A stretch of DNA of 64,000 nt, taken from the NCBI GenBank assembly GCA_947034895.1, contig OX344764.1, positions 66,817,348-66,881,347 on the forward strand. The letters run 5' to 3'. Origin of the DNA: Rhytidiadelphus loreus (lineage: Eukaryota > Streptophyta > Bryopsida > Hypnales > Hylocomiaceae). Positions 1 to 12,263 of the stretch are shown here, piece by piece. Made by a program: the position numbers and the translations under genes. The notes below the pieces were generated by a model that had not been told where the DNA came from, ran no database searches, and saw only the letters and a list, made by a program, of their open reading frames with translations. Numbering within the stretch: position 1 is the first letter of the stretch; each line of letters begins with the position of its first letter.

Positions 1-2500
1 TTGAGTTTATTTGTTACAACTACTAAATCAATCTATTTTTTCAATTGACCTTGCACCTCTATGAGAGCGCTCACAAGAAGAAGCCGGGTTTTTTTGTTTG
101 CCAAAACAACCTCGCGCGGAGAAATAATGGTACAAAAATCTTCAACATGATGCTTACGCTTTAGTGATCTTGTTGTAGGTTGCATATATCAAGCTCAATA
201 GTTGAAAGAAAACATATACAGGATGTTATGAGGGTCTCAACAACAAATAATATTATTGTATGATTAAACCTATTGAAGAAAATTGTGGCCACCAATGTTG
301 ATTAGATGAGTTAGTCAATCTTTTGACTAAGGCAAACCGTAAAGACCGTATTGTTGTTACTGTTAAATACATCTTTAGGTTCTTGTAGACATTATATGAT
401 TTTTCAGCTCAGGGGGTGTACTTAGTTCTACTACAACAAACCACATGCAAACAAGTGGTTTCTAATAAACTATAATTTCAATCTAAAATTTTGATCATTG
501 TTTAATAATGACTATAGGTTTCTATTGCCGAAATTTCAAACTCAAATAAAATATAAAATGATTTCTAGAAGAGGTTGAAAATGAACTGAAATGGCATGTT
601 TTCAACTCAAATAATTATGGAGAACACATGTAGATGACCATTGAATCAATATTCAACTCAAAATGAGCTTTCAATAGAGAATTATTTTTGGGATTATTTT
701 TTTCATTTTTTGGACTATTTTTTCTTATATAATATAGGAGTGTGAAGGTTATTATACAGTTCTATAGTATATCTTTTTACTTCAAAAATTTGTAACTAAT
801 TATTATTAACAAATAAAATATCAATAATTTGAAACATAAACTTTCAAAGTAGAAAAATCTATTCATATTTTTATTTTTTTATTTATATTTAAAATTCAAA
901 AAGTATATAGGGGGTCCAAAGTTTTGTTTGCATGTAGTTTTTAATGGACACTCTAAGTGACCCTCCGCCCTCGAGTTTTTCAACCCATTAAGAGACTGTG
1001 AGTTCCCCGATGTTCCAAGATTGTTGGAGAATCAGAAGTCCGATGTGACGGAGAGACCGCCACATCGAATAGTATAAAAAAATTAATTTTTAAATATAAT
1101 TATTATTTTAAATAACATTTGTTAAATATTTTTATTTTTATTATTAAATAACTTGATTATCTGGCTATGATTCACAACATAGAGAACCATGGTCAAATAG
1201 TCTCTCAGAAGCTTCATATAACATCTAATGTGGAGTGACGCTTCTCTTAAACTTTTGGTTTCTACCTATAGTAAATAGTTTTTACAATCTCATCTTTATT
1301 ATCATATTAAAATTAATTTTCTAATTAATTTTATATGTATGAAGTTGTAGAAAGGTAAATGTAGTTAATTTGCCTTTTGACTGAACTTCTGAAGTAATAA
1401 GTTTTTTTGATAAAGTAAAGAGTTATATGGACAAAAATTTCGCCAATAGGTTTGAAGGCCCACCCATGTAAAGAAGGAATATAGATTGATTTATGTAACT
1501 TGGGTATTTTGAAAAGAACTTGTAAAGTTTTTCCAAGGGCTTGGAAGTAGTGTGGAATTTGGAGGTTGAAGACATTTTAGAGACTGAATTGGAGGAAGAG
1601 ATCTTATGGTGTATGTGAAAATTTGCAATGAAAATCTGAAGAGCTGTGTATATGGTGTTGTGTTTTCAAAAAGTCCTCACTTGCTTGATTTTAAAGTTAA
1701 CATTCAAAAGTTGTGTTAGTTTGAATAGAAGAAGGTTTGTTGCCTCTGATGAAAAGGGATAAAGACTTCAACTAACTATAGAAGACAGACATGCCTTTTG
1801 TTTGCAATGAAGTTGTGAGAGGATTTTAGAAATTTTGATCATTTTCTATAAAGCTACTATTCATTTTATTTGAGTTTTTATGAGTGAGTTGTAAGTGTCA
1901 AAGTGAAGAAAAGATGTCACCCGCAATTTTAAGGCCCAAAACTTTGGACGGTCATAGAAGTTGAACAAAGTGTTACAATGATTTGAGATTTCAAGGAGAA
2001 ATAGAAAATTATATTAGCTATTACATTTGATTCACAAAAAAATCAGATTTCAAATAATAATTTTGTGTAAAATCAATGAAAATAAAGTGAATAAGAATCA
2101 ATAAATAAAAACCACCTATTATTTCACAAAACTCCAACCTTGATGCAATAATTAGAGCTATATTTTTTCACATATGTGGTTGTGGATTCAAACCCCATTG
2201 GTGGCCTTGTCCACATGGTGGATTTGTCTACACGGTAGGTCAATTCACATCTCATTTTTGCCTACGTTGCAACCTGATCTCCACTAAAAATTTGCTTATG
2301 TAGAAACTTAGTCCATGTGGCACTTATTGCATGTATGTCAGATTTTCGAACGATAATAATTTTTTTCTAAATTTGACCAAAACAAGAAATAAAATCAATA
2401 AAGAAGTGTTGATTATTGTACAAACTAACATGTCCTAGTTAACCAACTAGAATAACCAACATACATGAATTCATTACCATATTGAAATGGACACTATTTT
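1..2500. other. AT-rich intergenic DNA, no gene seen
   Basis: This stretch is strongly AT-rich, with long A and T runs, for example around 660-900 and 1080-1160. No open frame of credible length or composition is visible on either strand. I recognise no coding, RNA or transposon end signal here. From about 2500 it passes into the tandem repeat block. Confidence 0.6.
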
Positions 2501-2509
2501 TGTAGTAGT

Positions 2510-4680
2510 AATTCCCTCCAAAATATCTTGCTTGAGGTAATGTCCTATAATCTAGATGATGAAGATGTACACTCCTAATAGAATGAATTGGCCCACCATG
2601 ACAACTTTATGCAATGGTGGCTTGCTTTCCGTCCAATAAAGTGGTGATGGACAATAAACCAGCCATTGATTGGAAGTAAAGGCCACATGGCATTGCCAAA
2701 ATCTCTTGCATGAAGTAATGCCCCATAATCTTGATGATGAAAATGCACACTCCTAATAGAATGAATTGGCCCACCATCACACCTTTATATAATGGCGGAG
2801 TACTTTGTCTTCAATCAAGTGGTGATGGACAACAAACCAATCACTAATTGGAAGTAAAGGCCACATGGCATTGCCAAATATCTTGCATAATGTAATGTCC
2901 TAGCAGCTTGCTTTGCCTTTAATGAAGTGGTGATGGGCAACAAACTAATCACTGATTGGAAGTAAAGGCCACAACAAGGCCAACCGGCAACATGGGCCAG
3001 AGGAAGCAGTCACGTGTTGTAAGACAACAAAGTTGGCACAGGGAGGTTGCTTGATCAAGCAACAGGTAGCTAGATAGCAAAGTTGGTACATAGGAAGGTT
3101 GCTTGATCAAGCAGTAGGTAGTTAGATAACGAAGTTGGTATAGGGAGGTTACTTGATCAAGAAGTAGATAGCTAGATAGCGAAGTTGGTATAGGGAGGTT
3201 GCTTGATCAAGAAGTAGGTAGCTAGATAGCAAAGTTGGTACAGGGAAGTTGCTTGATCAAGCAACAGGTAGCTAGACAGCAAAGTTGGTACATAGGGAGG
3301 TTGCTTGATCAAGCAACAGGTAGCTAGACAGCAAAGTTGGTACATAGGGGGGTTGCTTAATCAAGCAACATGTAACTAAACAACAAAGTTGGTACATGGA
3401 GGTTACTTGATCAAGTAGAAGGTAGTTAGATTGATTCTAGTTACCATCATTATCATTTGATATTTTAACAAAAAAAATAAAGCGGGGAGGATATCCAACA
3501 GGGTCCCCATTTCTATAAAAATATCTTGTATGACGTAATGCCCTAGCGGCTTGCTTTGCTTTCAATCAAGTGGTGATGGCCAACAAACTAGTCACTATTT
3601 GGATGTAAATACCACACGTTATTGCCAAAATATCTTGTATGAGATAGTATGCCCTAGTAGCTTGCTTTGCCTTCAATGTAGTGGTGATGGACATTAAACC
3701 AGTCACTTGATTGGAGGTAAAGGCAATACGGCATTGCCAAATTATTTTGCATAAGGTAATGCCTTATTAGCTTGCTTTGCCTCCAATTAAGTGGTGATGG
3801 ACAACGAAGCAGTCACTTGGTTAGAAGTAAAGGCCACATGGCATTGCCAAAATCTCTTGTATGAGGTAATGCTCTAGAAGCTTGCTTTGCCTTTAATGAA
3901 ATGGTGATGGATAACAAACCAGTCATTTGATTAGAGGTAAAGGCAATACCGCATTGGCAAAAAATCTTGCATGAGGTAATGCCCCATAATCTTGATGATG
4001 AAAATGCACACTCCTAATAGAATGAATTGGCCCACCATCACACCTTTATATGATGGCAGACTACTTTGCCTTCAATCAAGTGGTGATGGGCAACAAACCA
4101 ATCACTAATTGGAAGTAAAGGCTACATGGCATTGCCAAATATCTTGCATGAGGTAATGTCCTAGCAGCTTGCTTTGCTTTTAATGAAGTGGTGATGGACA
4201 ACAAACTAGTTACTTGATTGGAGGCAAAGGCAATATGGTGTTGCCAAAATCTCTTGTATGAGGTAATACTCTAGTAGCTTGCTTTGCCTTTAATAAAGTG
4301 GTGATGAATAACAAACCAATCACTTAATTGGAAGTAAAGGGAATAGGACATTTGCAAAATATCTTGCATGAGGTAATGCCTTATAATCTAGATGAAGAAA
4401 ATGCACACCTCCAATAGAATGAATTGGCCCACCATGACAGCTTTATGTGATGATGGCCTGCTTTACCTACAATCAAATAGTGATGGACAACAAACCAATT
4501 ACTGATTGGAAATAAAAGCCACACAACATTGCCAAAGTATTTTGCTTCAGGTAATGCCTTAGCGACTTGCTTTGCCTTTAATGAAATGGTGATGGACAAC
4601 AAACCAATTACTTGATTGAAGGTAAAGTCAATATGGTATTGCCAAAATCTCTTGTATGAGGTAATGGACTAGTGGCGTGT
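2510..4680. repeat. Tandem repeat block (~110-bp units), left part
   Basis: Diverged copies of a unit of about 110 bp follow each other. Landmarks of each unit are a 'CTTGCATGAGGTAATGCC' segment, 'AGCTTGCTTTGCCT', 'AGTGGTGATGGACAACAAAC' and 'CATTGCCAAA'. Some units carry an extra module with 'GATGAAAATGCACACTCC' and 'AATTGGCCCACCAT'. The block is interrupted by a 50-bp satellite at 3026-3432. It resumes at 12264 after a large insertion, so 2510-13800 was once one array. Short ORFs inside it are by-products of the repetition. Confidence 0.85.
3026..3432. repeat. ~50-bp satellite with perfect palindrome, copy 1
   Basis: About eight units of roughly 50 bp repeat the pattern AAAGTTGGTACA, then GGGAGGTTGCTTGATCAAGC, then AACAGGTAGCTAGA. 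Most units contain the perfect 18-bp palindrome GTTGCTTGATCAAGCAAC or a one-base variant. A near-identical array lies at 12786-13193 with the same flanking sequence. This suggests a larger segmental duplication of the repeat block rather than independent growth. Confidence 0.85.
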
Positions 4681-7417
4681 TGTAGGTGCTTATTTATCCA
4701 CCCTTGGTAAATAGGTGAACACAACCATGTTCTTAAGTTGTAGGGTGATTTTTATCATAGTGGGTGCCGCATGTTGGTTCATTGTGCCTTCCAAACAATG
4801 AATCTTTTCTAAATTCCTACATATGTTTCTCCTAGTGGGGACCCTAAGAAACCAAGGTTGGTTACTTACATAATCTACTTAGTATGCTACGGTGATTCTA
4901 AATTTAAATTTCTACAGGTCTAATATATCTATCTGAAGTGGAAGATTACCTCATTCCATTTCTAAAAACCTAAGATTTGTCCAATTTGAACATGCCTATA
5001 AGAAGTTATGAGCGGATGAAATTTTGGCCTCCAAGTTGCACTCTAAACTTCATCTAAGGGTTCAAATTTCCAATTTAGGGTGGAGTTTGGTCTATGGTTT
5101 TGAATTCCTATGATTTACTTAAATACTAAATCGTATTTTTGATAGATGCAATCTTTTAGGGTTCATCTATTTTTTGTTCCAAACTTCATCTGCCTATATC
5201 TTTCTCATTATGACTCTGATACCTACGTATTTTATGTTTTCAAAAACTTCTCAATGTCTACTCTAGGATTTCTTCCTCAAATTTGACCTGACCAAGGTCT
5301 TATATGCCTCTAGTTCTCGGCCCTAACTAACAATTGACACCTACGGGGGTTTAAACAAAGAAAAAGAGTTTAGCCACTTTCCTAGTTTGGAGATCTGCAA
5401 TTAGGTTGTCTAGTCCTCCCTTGCCCGCCATCTAGACTTATTAGAAACCTAACCAATTTATTTGAGAAAGACTAGTTTAGAGGTGGCCTTATGTTACAAG
5501 AGAAAATTTTATCTTTTTTTTACCCTCTTCTTTTTCTTTTCTTTTCTTTTCGCCCTATTCCCCGTGTTGCATTGAATGGTGGTGGTTGGGGGACCACCAA
5601 CTAGTTTGCATGGCCCTATGAATGGTTTAATCCCACTTACATCTTGAACTACTCCCTTACGCATTGGTTATCCTAATGTCCATCTAATGGTTGAGGGAGG
5701 TCCTTGAGATTTTTCCTCCCATCCGAGCTCCCATCCTATCTTCCTAGTTCTATGCTATCTAAACCTCTTTCCTTCTTCCTTCACTCGATTCTTGCACCTT
5801 GAAGTCTCCCTTGTTGTTGATGTTGTTTGAGTTGAAGATTTGTAAGCATGAGAGTAATGGTGGGGAGGTTTCAACTCTTGCTTCTAGGATTAGAAAGCTA
5901 GTTTTTCTTTATATGCTCTTATCCTAATTCTATTCATATCTCCTATGCGCACCTACTCTACCTCCACCTTCATTTCTAATGGCATCTATCCTACTTCTAC
6001 TTCTTTCTCTTATTTGTTTTTATACTAATTTCTACTTCTATTTCTTCCTACTCTAACCCCTCTCCTATTTTCTTGCATTATCCCTAATGTCTACCTCTCT
6101 CTTTGTATTTTTTTCTTAATATTTATTTATTTTTATTTCTACACTTCCCTTCCAAAGAAAAAAAAAGAACCAAAAATTTGGCCCGGCCACTACTAGCTAG
6201 TTATGCCAACTAGTATGCCGTTGTTGTTGGTTGTTCCGGCTACCACTAGGCTGGCTATACTAGTTGTTGTTGGTTGTATTAGTTGCCACTAGCTAACTAT
6301 TACTATGTCGGTTGTTGCTAGCTCGGCCTTGGCTATGGCCCGGTTGGTTGTTGGCTGGCAGGCTAGTGTTAAAAAAAGAATGCCTAAGCAATATAAAAGG
6401 AAGGGATTGATTATGCCTGACCTATTCTACCTATGAGGGTTTAGCCTTACAAGAGACTTTCTATTTTTGGATCCTAAACTTTGGTCGTTTTTAAGCGCAT
6501 CTTGGAAACTAAACTTTGGAGATATTGACCAAAGGGATTCAAGGGTCCACTATGACTTTAGTTTTAACACCAAATCTAGGACTTCTCAAGACCCCTAAAC
6601 TCAAAGCTTCACCATTTGTCAAGAATTTTTAACACACAATCTAGGATTTAAACTCATTGGGGAGATTTAAGACTTCGCCGCCTCAATGAAAACCCACCAT
6701 GACATAAGCACAATCTTACAAAGGCTAGTTGTCGCAACCTAAATTTTTTATTTTGTTTGAATTATCCAAAATTTGGATTATAATTCTTTACCAAGAATCA
6801 TAATCTGGTTTAGGGATAAGGTACAACCGGAAATCAGCCAATGAAGTTAAATAGTATCCAAACCGGATCTAATCCAGTTCAAACACAAAAACGGAATTCG
6901 GCTGGAATAGGTTATAACCGGAATAAGTATGTTCGGATTCTATCATGAGCGGATTAGGTTTAGAGCGGATAGATTGGAGACCGGATTAGGTTAGAACGGA
7001 TTGAGTCATGATGACCTAATCTGGGTCCCTGGAGCTATATAAAGGTTGACCAGTCCATTGAAGCCCCATTTACCAATTTGCTCACTAAGGCGTTCCCTTG
7101 CGTGTGTTACATTTTCCATTTCAGTGTTGTACTGTCTTTGTGGTTGTAGAGTATAGAGTACCTATTGGCGCGGATTTGTTTGTATTCTTTTTGTGCGTTG
7201 CAGGGTTTTAGGATGTTCCGGTTGAGATCGGAAGAAAGACAGTGAGGAATGGTACATGCGGCTAGGAGAGAAAAATAAAGTAGAATCGGAAAGGTATCCA
7301 AGTGACCAAGCCGTGCCCATGCCTCAACTGAGAAGAAACAGACCTTCCAATGCCAACGAGGTGAAGCTCCAGAAGGTAGTTCCGGTCATTCCCTCCACAG
7401 AATCGGAACGGAGCTAG

Positions 7418-8946
7418 TTGATGGACGATCTCACTGCCATGGGTTGCCTAGGGTTGGCAAACAAACCCTGGGGATTCAAGGAGGATCGGATGGTGAGGGA
7501 GTTGATTGGAAAGCTGTCGAACCAGTTTGACAACACGGTCCAAGGGAGTCCATCCCGCTGGAAGGAAGATATGTTTCGAGTAGTGTACAACTTCCAGACA
7601 GCAAGCCTGGGGATAGCAAACCGGAGGGATGAGTACATCAAAGGAAAGTTTCGGGGACCAGTAAACCTGAAAGACGGGTACATAGTAGAAGATTGCGAGG
7701 ATGAGTGGAACCGAAACTTATTAAAGTTCCCGATTCCGATCCTGCACCCGGGAAAGCCAACAAGGGTCACTATCTCCCTTGGCAACACGATTTTTGGTTC
7801 TCTAAGCGGAGACCGGAAAGCGGATTGGGCCCGAATCATTTTTGATCTGGTATTCTAACTAGTAGGTAAGGTTGGGAAGAATAGGGCTACACCAATTAGC
7901 CCCTACCTGTTCCACCTCTACCACCATAATCAGCTCTTGATAGACACAGAGGAGAAGACCTAGAAGGCACGAGAAACTATCCTGAAATATGGAGAGTCGG
8001 AGACTAATGAGGAGTAAGAGGAAGGATCCGGATCCGATCCGGAGATGGAAGAAGAGGACGAGAAGGAGGGTGCCCGGTTGTTCAAGAGGCACAAGACGAC
8101 ACCGCCACACGGGAGGGGGAACCTCCGATAGAGAAGTCTGCTCCGGAGAAGAGACTGGAAGTTGGGAAGACGGATTCGGAAGAGACGGAATCCGAGGATC
8201 CGTTCGACAACCTCATCTCCATCCTCTTCAACATTTGAGGAGATTGGGAATGCAAGCGAATTAGTCTTGCAACGATTGAAAAGATGGTGGGAGCGGCATC
8301 AAACAACATGCTCCCGAGAAGAGTCGCAGACTGCATCTCCAATCCGGAGGAGAACCGAAAAAGAGAGGCGGATATCCAACGACTTTAGGAGGAAGCCGAT
8401 TCCTTGAGAGCAAAGAATCTTACCCTCAAGGAGGATATAGCCGCCACGCGGGATATAGCGGCAGAAATACAGAGAGTCGCAAAAAAAGTGAAGGCAACTT
8501 TTGGAGAAACCGGATCAATAGTAGCCAAGGCCAAACTGTTTGATGAAGGATGGCTCCAGGACAAGAAACCATCCGGTTCCTGGATGGCACGGATTTTGAC
8601 AGACTTCATCGACCAGGTGGAGATAGCAAGGGAGGTTGCCGACCGGATGGAAGAGTGCAGCCAGAGGCTGACCGAATCTTTGATCCACCTCTCCAACATT
8701 TCCTTGCCGGAATTATTCCCGGAAAGAACAGAAACCAAGGAGGGGAAGAGTTTTACTCCCCAGTCTAAGAAGAACGAATGGGATACCGCACGGACTGGAC
8801 TGATAGATCAATTGATTAATCTAGAGACGGAACCCGAAAGTTCAGATCATGCAACGGGGGAGCGAAATCGAGATTTATCTGAGGTGTTCAAACAACTAAG
8901 GGAGGAACCCGGAAGTCCCACGTTGAATGTAGGAATTGCAGAGTAG
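7418..8946 (+). pseudogene. Decayed gag-like/unknown plant retroelement ORF
   Basis: An open frame of 146 codons (7418-7858) runs into a TAA. The same frame goes on past the stop with protein-like sequence containing a TPISPYLFHLYHH motif. I associate that motif with gag-like proteins of plant retroelements, from memory only. Further stops follow (TAG near 7960, TAA near 8020). After a frame change an acidic linker and a coiled-coil-rich part follow, ending in an intact 180-codon stretch (8404-8946) rich in Lys, Glu and Ala. No zinc knuckle, protease or polymerase motif is present. Several breaks make it non-functional. The identity as a capsid-like protein is tentative. Confidence 0.4.
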
Positions 8947-9754
8947 TTAGGGACACTGTGTTTTATGAAATATAAGTAGGACCGGACCGGATGCCCGGAT
9001 AGTTAGGAACTAGCCAAAAATTCTGCACGGACTTTCGGGGGCACTTTTGCCTTTGTACAGTTTTTGAAATGTATATAAAATCATTCTCCCTGAAGGAGAA
9101 GGGAGATGATCTTTTCTGGAATTTTGTTGCGTATTCTATTTGCTCTTCTTTATGCATCTTTTCGGTTGTTAGCAAGGATGTGTGGTGAGGAGTTAGGAGT
9201 CTACATGTTTGTTTTAGAGTAAATCTTCTTCCTTTGGTGTTTTGGTTTGAATCTAAGTGTATGTAAGTGGGTAGTAAGAATTAGGAGTGGATTCCAATTC
9301 CTCAACGCTTCTAAGGTAAAGTATTCCGGGTGAAAGAGCCGTTGTTAGGCTAGGCGGATAGGGAGGGATTCCTTAGTCGCGCTAGAACTCCTGGGTAGGA
9401 AATCCGGTTGAGTGTCCGAACTCCTATGAGGTCTCACTGTCTTAGTTGGCAAACAGATAAGCTTTAGTTGTTGTTGGAACGGACGGGTACACTTGTAATC
9501 ACTAGACTTTGCACGGATAGAACTTAATATCAAGGTCGTTGTAGTATGAGCGGATTGTACGGGGGGTCTTTGTGTGACCTGTAAGCTGGATTACCATCTG
9601 GTTTACTGTAAAGGATCAAACCGGATCCGGATTAGAGTAGGAGTTTGGAGGATAGGATAGTGGGTCTTCAGCCACTATAAGTCACGGAAGGAGCGGCGGG
9701 CCTGCTACTCTCAAAATCAGGCGGCGAACCCTCTGATGGTGAAACAGAGGTAAA

Positions 9755-10509
9755 CACTACAAGGAAACTGTGACCAAAATGACAGAAAATTGACAATTTT
9801 TTCTCCAAACTGACAACCAGCGCTTGATTCACATTAATTTTGTCAATTTGGACAAGAATTCTGTGTTTTTGTCAATTGTTTGTCAATTTGGTGTTTTTGT
9901 CAACTCAAATGTGTTGTATTCAGACTTTCAAGGTTGAATTAGGCATACTGAACTAACTTATTTCAAAAAGTGATTAACTATGAATACTTGCACAATAAAC
10001 TAAAGTTTCACCTCCAAAAAGAATTTTTCACTTTGAAGTCTTAATGTAAAAGTTATAGATATTTCTGCAAAAGAGAATAACCCGTGAACAAGAGAAAACA
10101 AGAAGTTTTGCATAACCCATATTGATTGTCATCACATATACACTAGTTTTGTATAAGTGTACAAGGCTTCTGTACAGTATCATCTTACACATGTGAAGCT
10201 CAATTCACATTCATCCTTCAATTCCAAATATTGAGCCTCAATATTTGTGGAAAAGAAATTGGATTTATAAAAATTTACTTTTGTAACTTTAGTAGAAAAT
10301 TTCCACGGTGTTGTCCATGTGTATGCTACTTGGGTGGCACGTGTCATCATCTCAATGTTCCTTCCTAATGTATATTTGTGTCCTATATGATAGCCAAATT
10401 GACAAAAGTCTGTCAACTAAGTATCCGAATCAAGGTGTCCTAATTGATGGGACAGTTGACAAAATTTTGTCAAATACTTGTCAATGAGGTCACAGTTTCC
10501 CTTGTAGTG
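9755..10509. mobile_element. CACTA-like non-autonomous element
   Basis: The ends are inverted repeats. The left reads CACTACAAGGAAACTGTGAC; the right, reverse-complemented, reads CACTACAAGGGAAACTGTG. The CACTACAAG start is typical of plant CACTA (En/Spm) ends. The inside carries many TTGACAAA/TTTGTCAA words near both ends, like the subterminal repeats of that superfamily. It is about 755 bp long and has no transposase. The flanking bases (TAAA left, TCTA right) do not make a clear 3-bp duplication, so the insertion is old or the ends are off by a base or two. Confidence 0.65.
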
Positions 10510-12263
10510 TCTAGAGTGGTTTTTGGGAGTATAACGGGGAAATTGCTTGCCTTGTGCTGTGACACTAGTGGACCATGAGACTAAGACACATACATAGTGA
10601 CCAAGGTTAATATGGAGTGGTTAGTACGTAAACATTTAACTCACGAGGCTAGAGATCCTCTAAAGCGGCATTACCATGGTACGGTGACAGATGATTCTAG
10701 GGTTAGTACAAGGCAATGACTCTCACTTTCTCAAGACACAATCACCACTCTCCCTCCAATGTTAGTAAGATTAGACCAACAATCTTAGAGACAACTTAGA
10801 ACCAAATAATTCACAATACCAAGGATATCTACCAAATGATTCAAGAACACAAGGCTCCCATGAGCTTGCAAGATAACAACAAGGCCCAAAAGAGCCCAAA
10901 AAATACTGTACAAAGGTTCTTGGCTAAAATGCCAAAGATCCTAACATAAGTTGGACCCTACGAATCCAAATATAAAGTTTTGGGGTTGCTTCATAGGAAG
11001 ATGGGTGCCCTTTTACACTCTCCCGGGGCACCTACTCTCTCTCATTTTAACCTAAGTAATCCTATCATTTAAAACTTTCATCCTTATCTTTAGGATTTTC
11101 ACTATCTTTGAGTTACATTGGTCCAATACTCTAACTTTTGAATTTTAATTCTAAATAAAAAATGCATTGCGCCATTGTCTTCAAAAGGCCATTTCTAGTT
11201 TGTAAGATTCTCAACCCCTATTTCGTTTGCAAAAAACTCATCTAAAACTAGCGCCAATTGGAATTAGTAAAAGGTAAAAAAACTAACTTTGGGGGGGTAC
11301 CTTTTGGGGCAAGGAAAACTAGCTAGGGATGTCTAGAAGTCTCTAAGGAGTAAGAAAATACTACTTTTTAACTTCGTTCCAACTTCGTGTGCTCCCAAAC
11401 TCTGGTCAACTTACTTAAATTCCATCCCATTTGATATTTTGGAGGAATGTTGGTAGTTCATACACTTTCCGCTATCAAAACATCTTGAAATTTGTCAAGA
11501 GATGTTATTAACATAAAAAAATCTAAATTAAATTTTAGTGAGATTTTACCACAACCTAAAAATTTCCAATGAATTTCCCATCATAGGGTTAAGCGGTTGA
11601 CCGTTTGGAAAAGGCATCTCTGCAAGTCAGAAAATTTCAAAACTTTTTGGAAAACCTCTTGAGTTTTCCAAGAGGTGTGCAAGCTCTTGTACTTGTCTTG
11701 CACATATTAACAGGGAGGGCAAAAATCAACCTCCCTAGATTTATTAGCAATCATGGAATCTTTCACATGCAAGGAAATCTTGATGAATGGATTCCATTTT
11801 TGACCTTCCTAGCATGTGTCCGATCTTAGATGACTATCCAATGTCCATAAATTTTTCTATTGGTCCGTCTTAAAAGAGTTCCTCCTATATGCTAACAACT
11901 AGGGATTTTACTAATTTGTCAATAGAATGGAAAAACTGAACCTATCTTTGAAGATTTATCTAGGGATCTCCCTAACTCTCTTCAGACCAATTTAGTCAAA
12001 CATGGTCACATGCACTCTGGTTTAGACTAGTTTGGATAAGTTTCTTTAAGCCTATTAATTTGAGATTTTAACCTATTTATAGATGGTTTTTAAAGGTATT
12101 TTAGGGATAAAAGTCTATTTAGGACCAAATGCTATATTGGCATCTAACATACATATTTTGGATTTACACTTTTTTTTTAGTTTTTTGTATAATATTATGA
12201 CTTAAATTGCAAAAACTAAAAAAACTAAACTATGAATCTCAAGTAACAAATTAGAACTTCACA

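Larger units (their letters stand above)
6729..10645. mobile_element. 3.9-kb insert inside the TG...CA repeat, gag-like retroelement remnant
   Basis: The insert is flanked by a direct repeat AGGCTAG at 6722-6728 and 10646-10652. Copy 2 of the host repeat is continuous across this point ('CCAAAGCGGC' next to the AAAGG homologue), which confirms an insertion. A TATA-like box (CTATATAAAGG) lies near 7034. It is followed by GC-richer DNA with many CCGGAT-type words and a decayed ORF (7418-8946). No long terminal repeats, reverse transcriptase or integrase are visible. I cannot assign it to a superfamily; a large retrotransposon derivative is the most likely reading. Confidence 0.6.
4681..12263. 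mobile_element. Noncoding TG...CA repeat, copy 1 (solo-LTR-like), with nested insert
   Basis: The repeat begins TGTAGGTGCTTATTTATCC and ends AGAACTTCACA. It matches the second copy at 57637-61617, which begins TGTGGGCGCTTAATTACCC and ends GGGGCTCACA. The flanks are CGTGT on the left and CTTGC on the right. Against the uninterrupted tandem repeat this looks like a decayed 5-bp target duplication. Without the 3.9-kb insert at 6729-10645 it is about 3.66 kb, close to the 3.98 kb of copy 2. TG...CA ends and a 5-bp duplication are typical of an LTR. No second LTR or polymerase gene is visible, so a solo LTR or a large noncoding derivative is inferred. Confidence 0.7.

Noticed and set aside
9755..10509. 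A 3-bp target duplication for the CACTA-like element
   Set aside because: The flanks (TAAA and TCTA) do not match, so no duplication is claimed.
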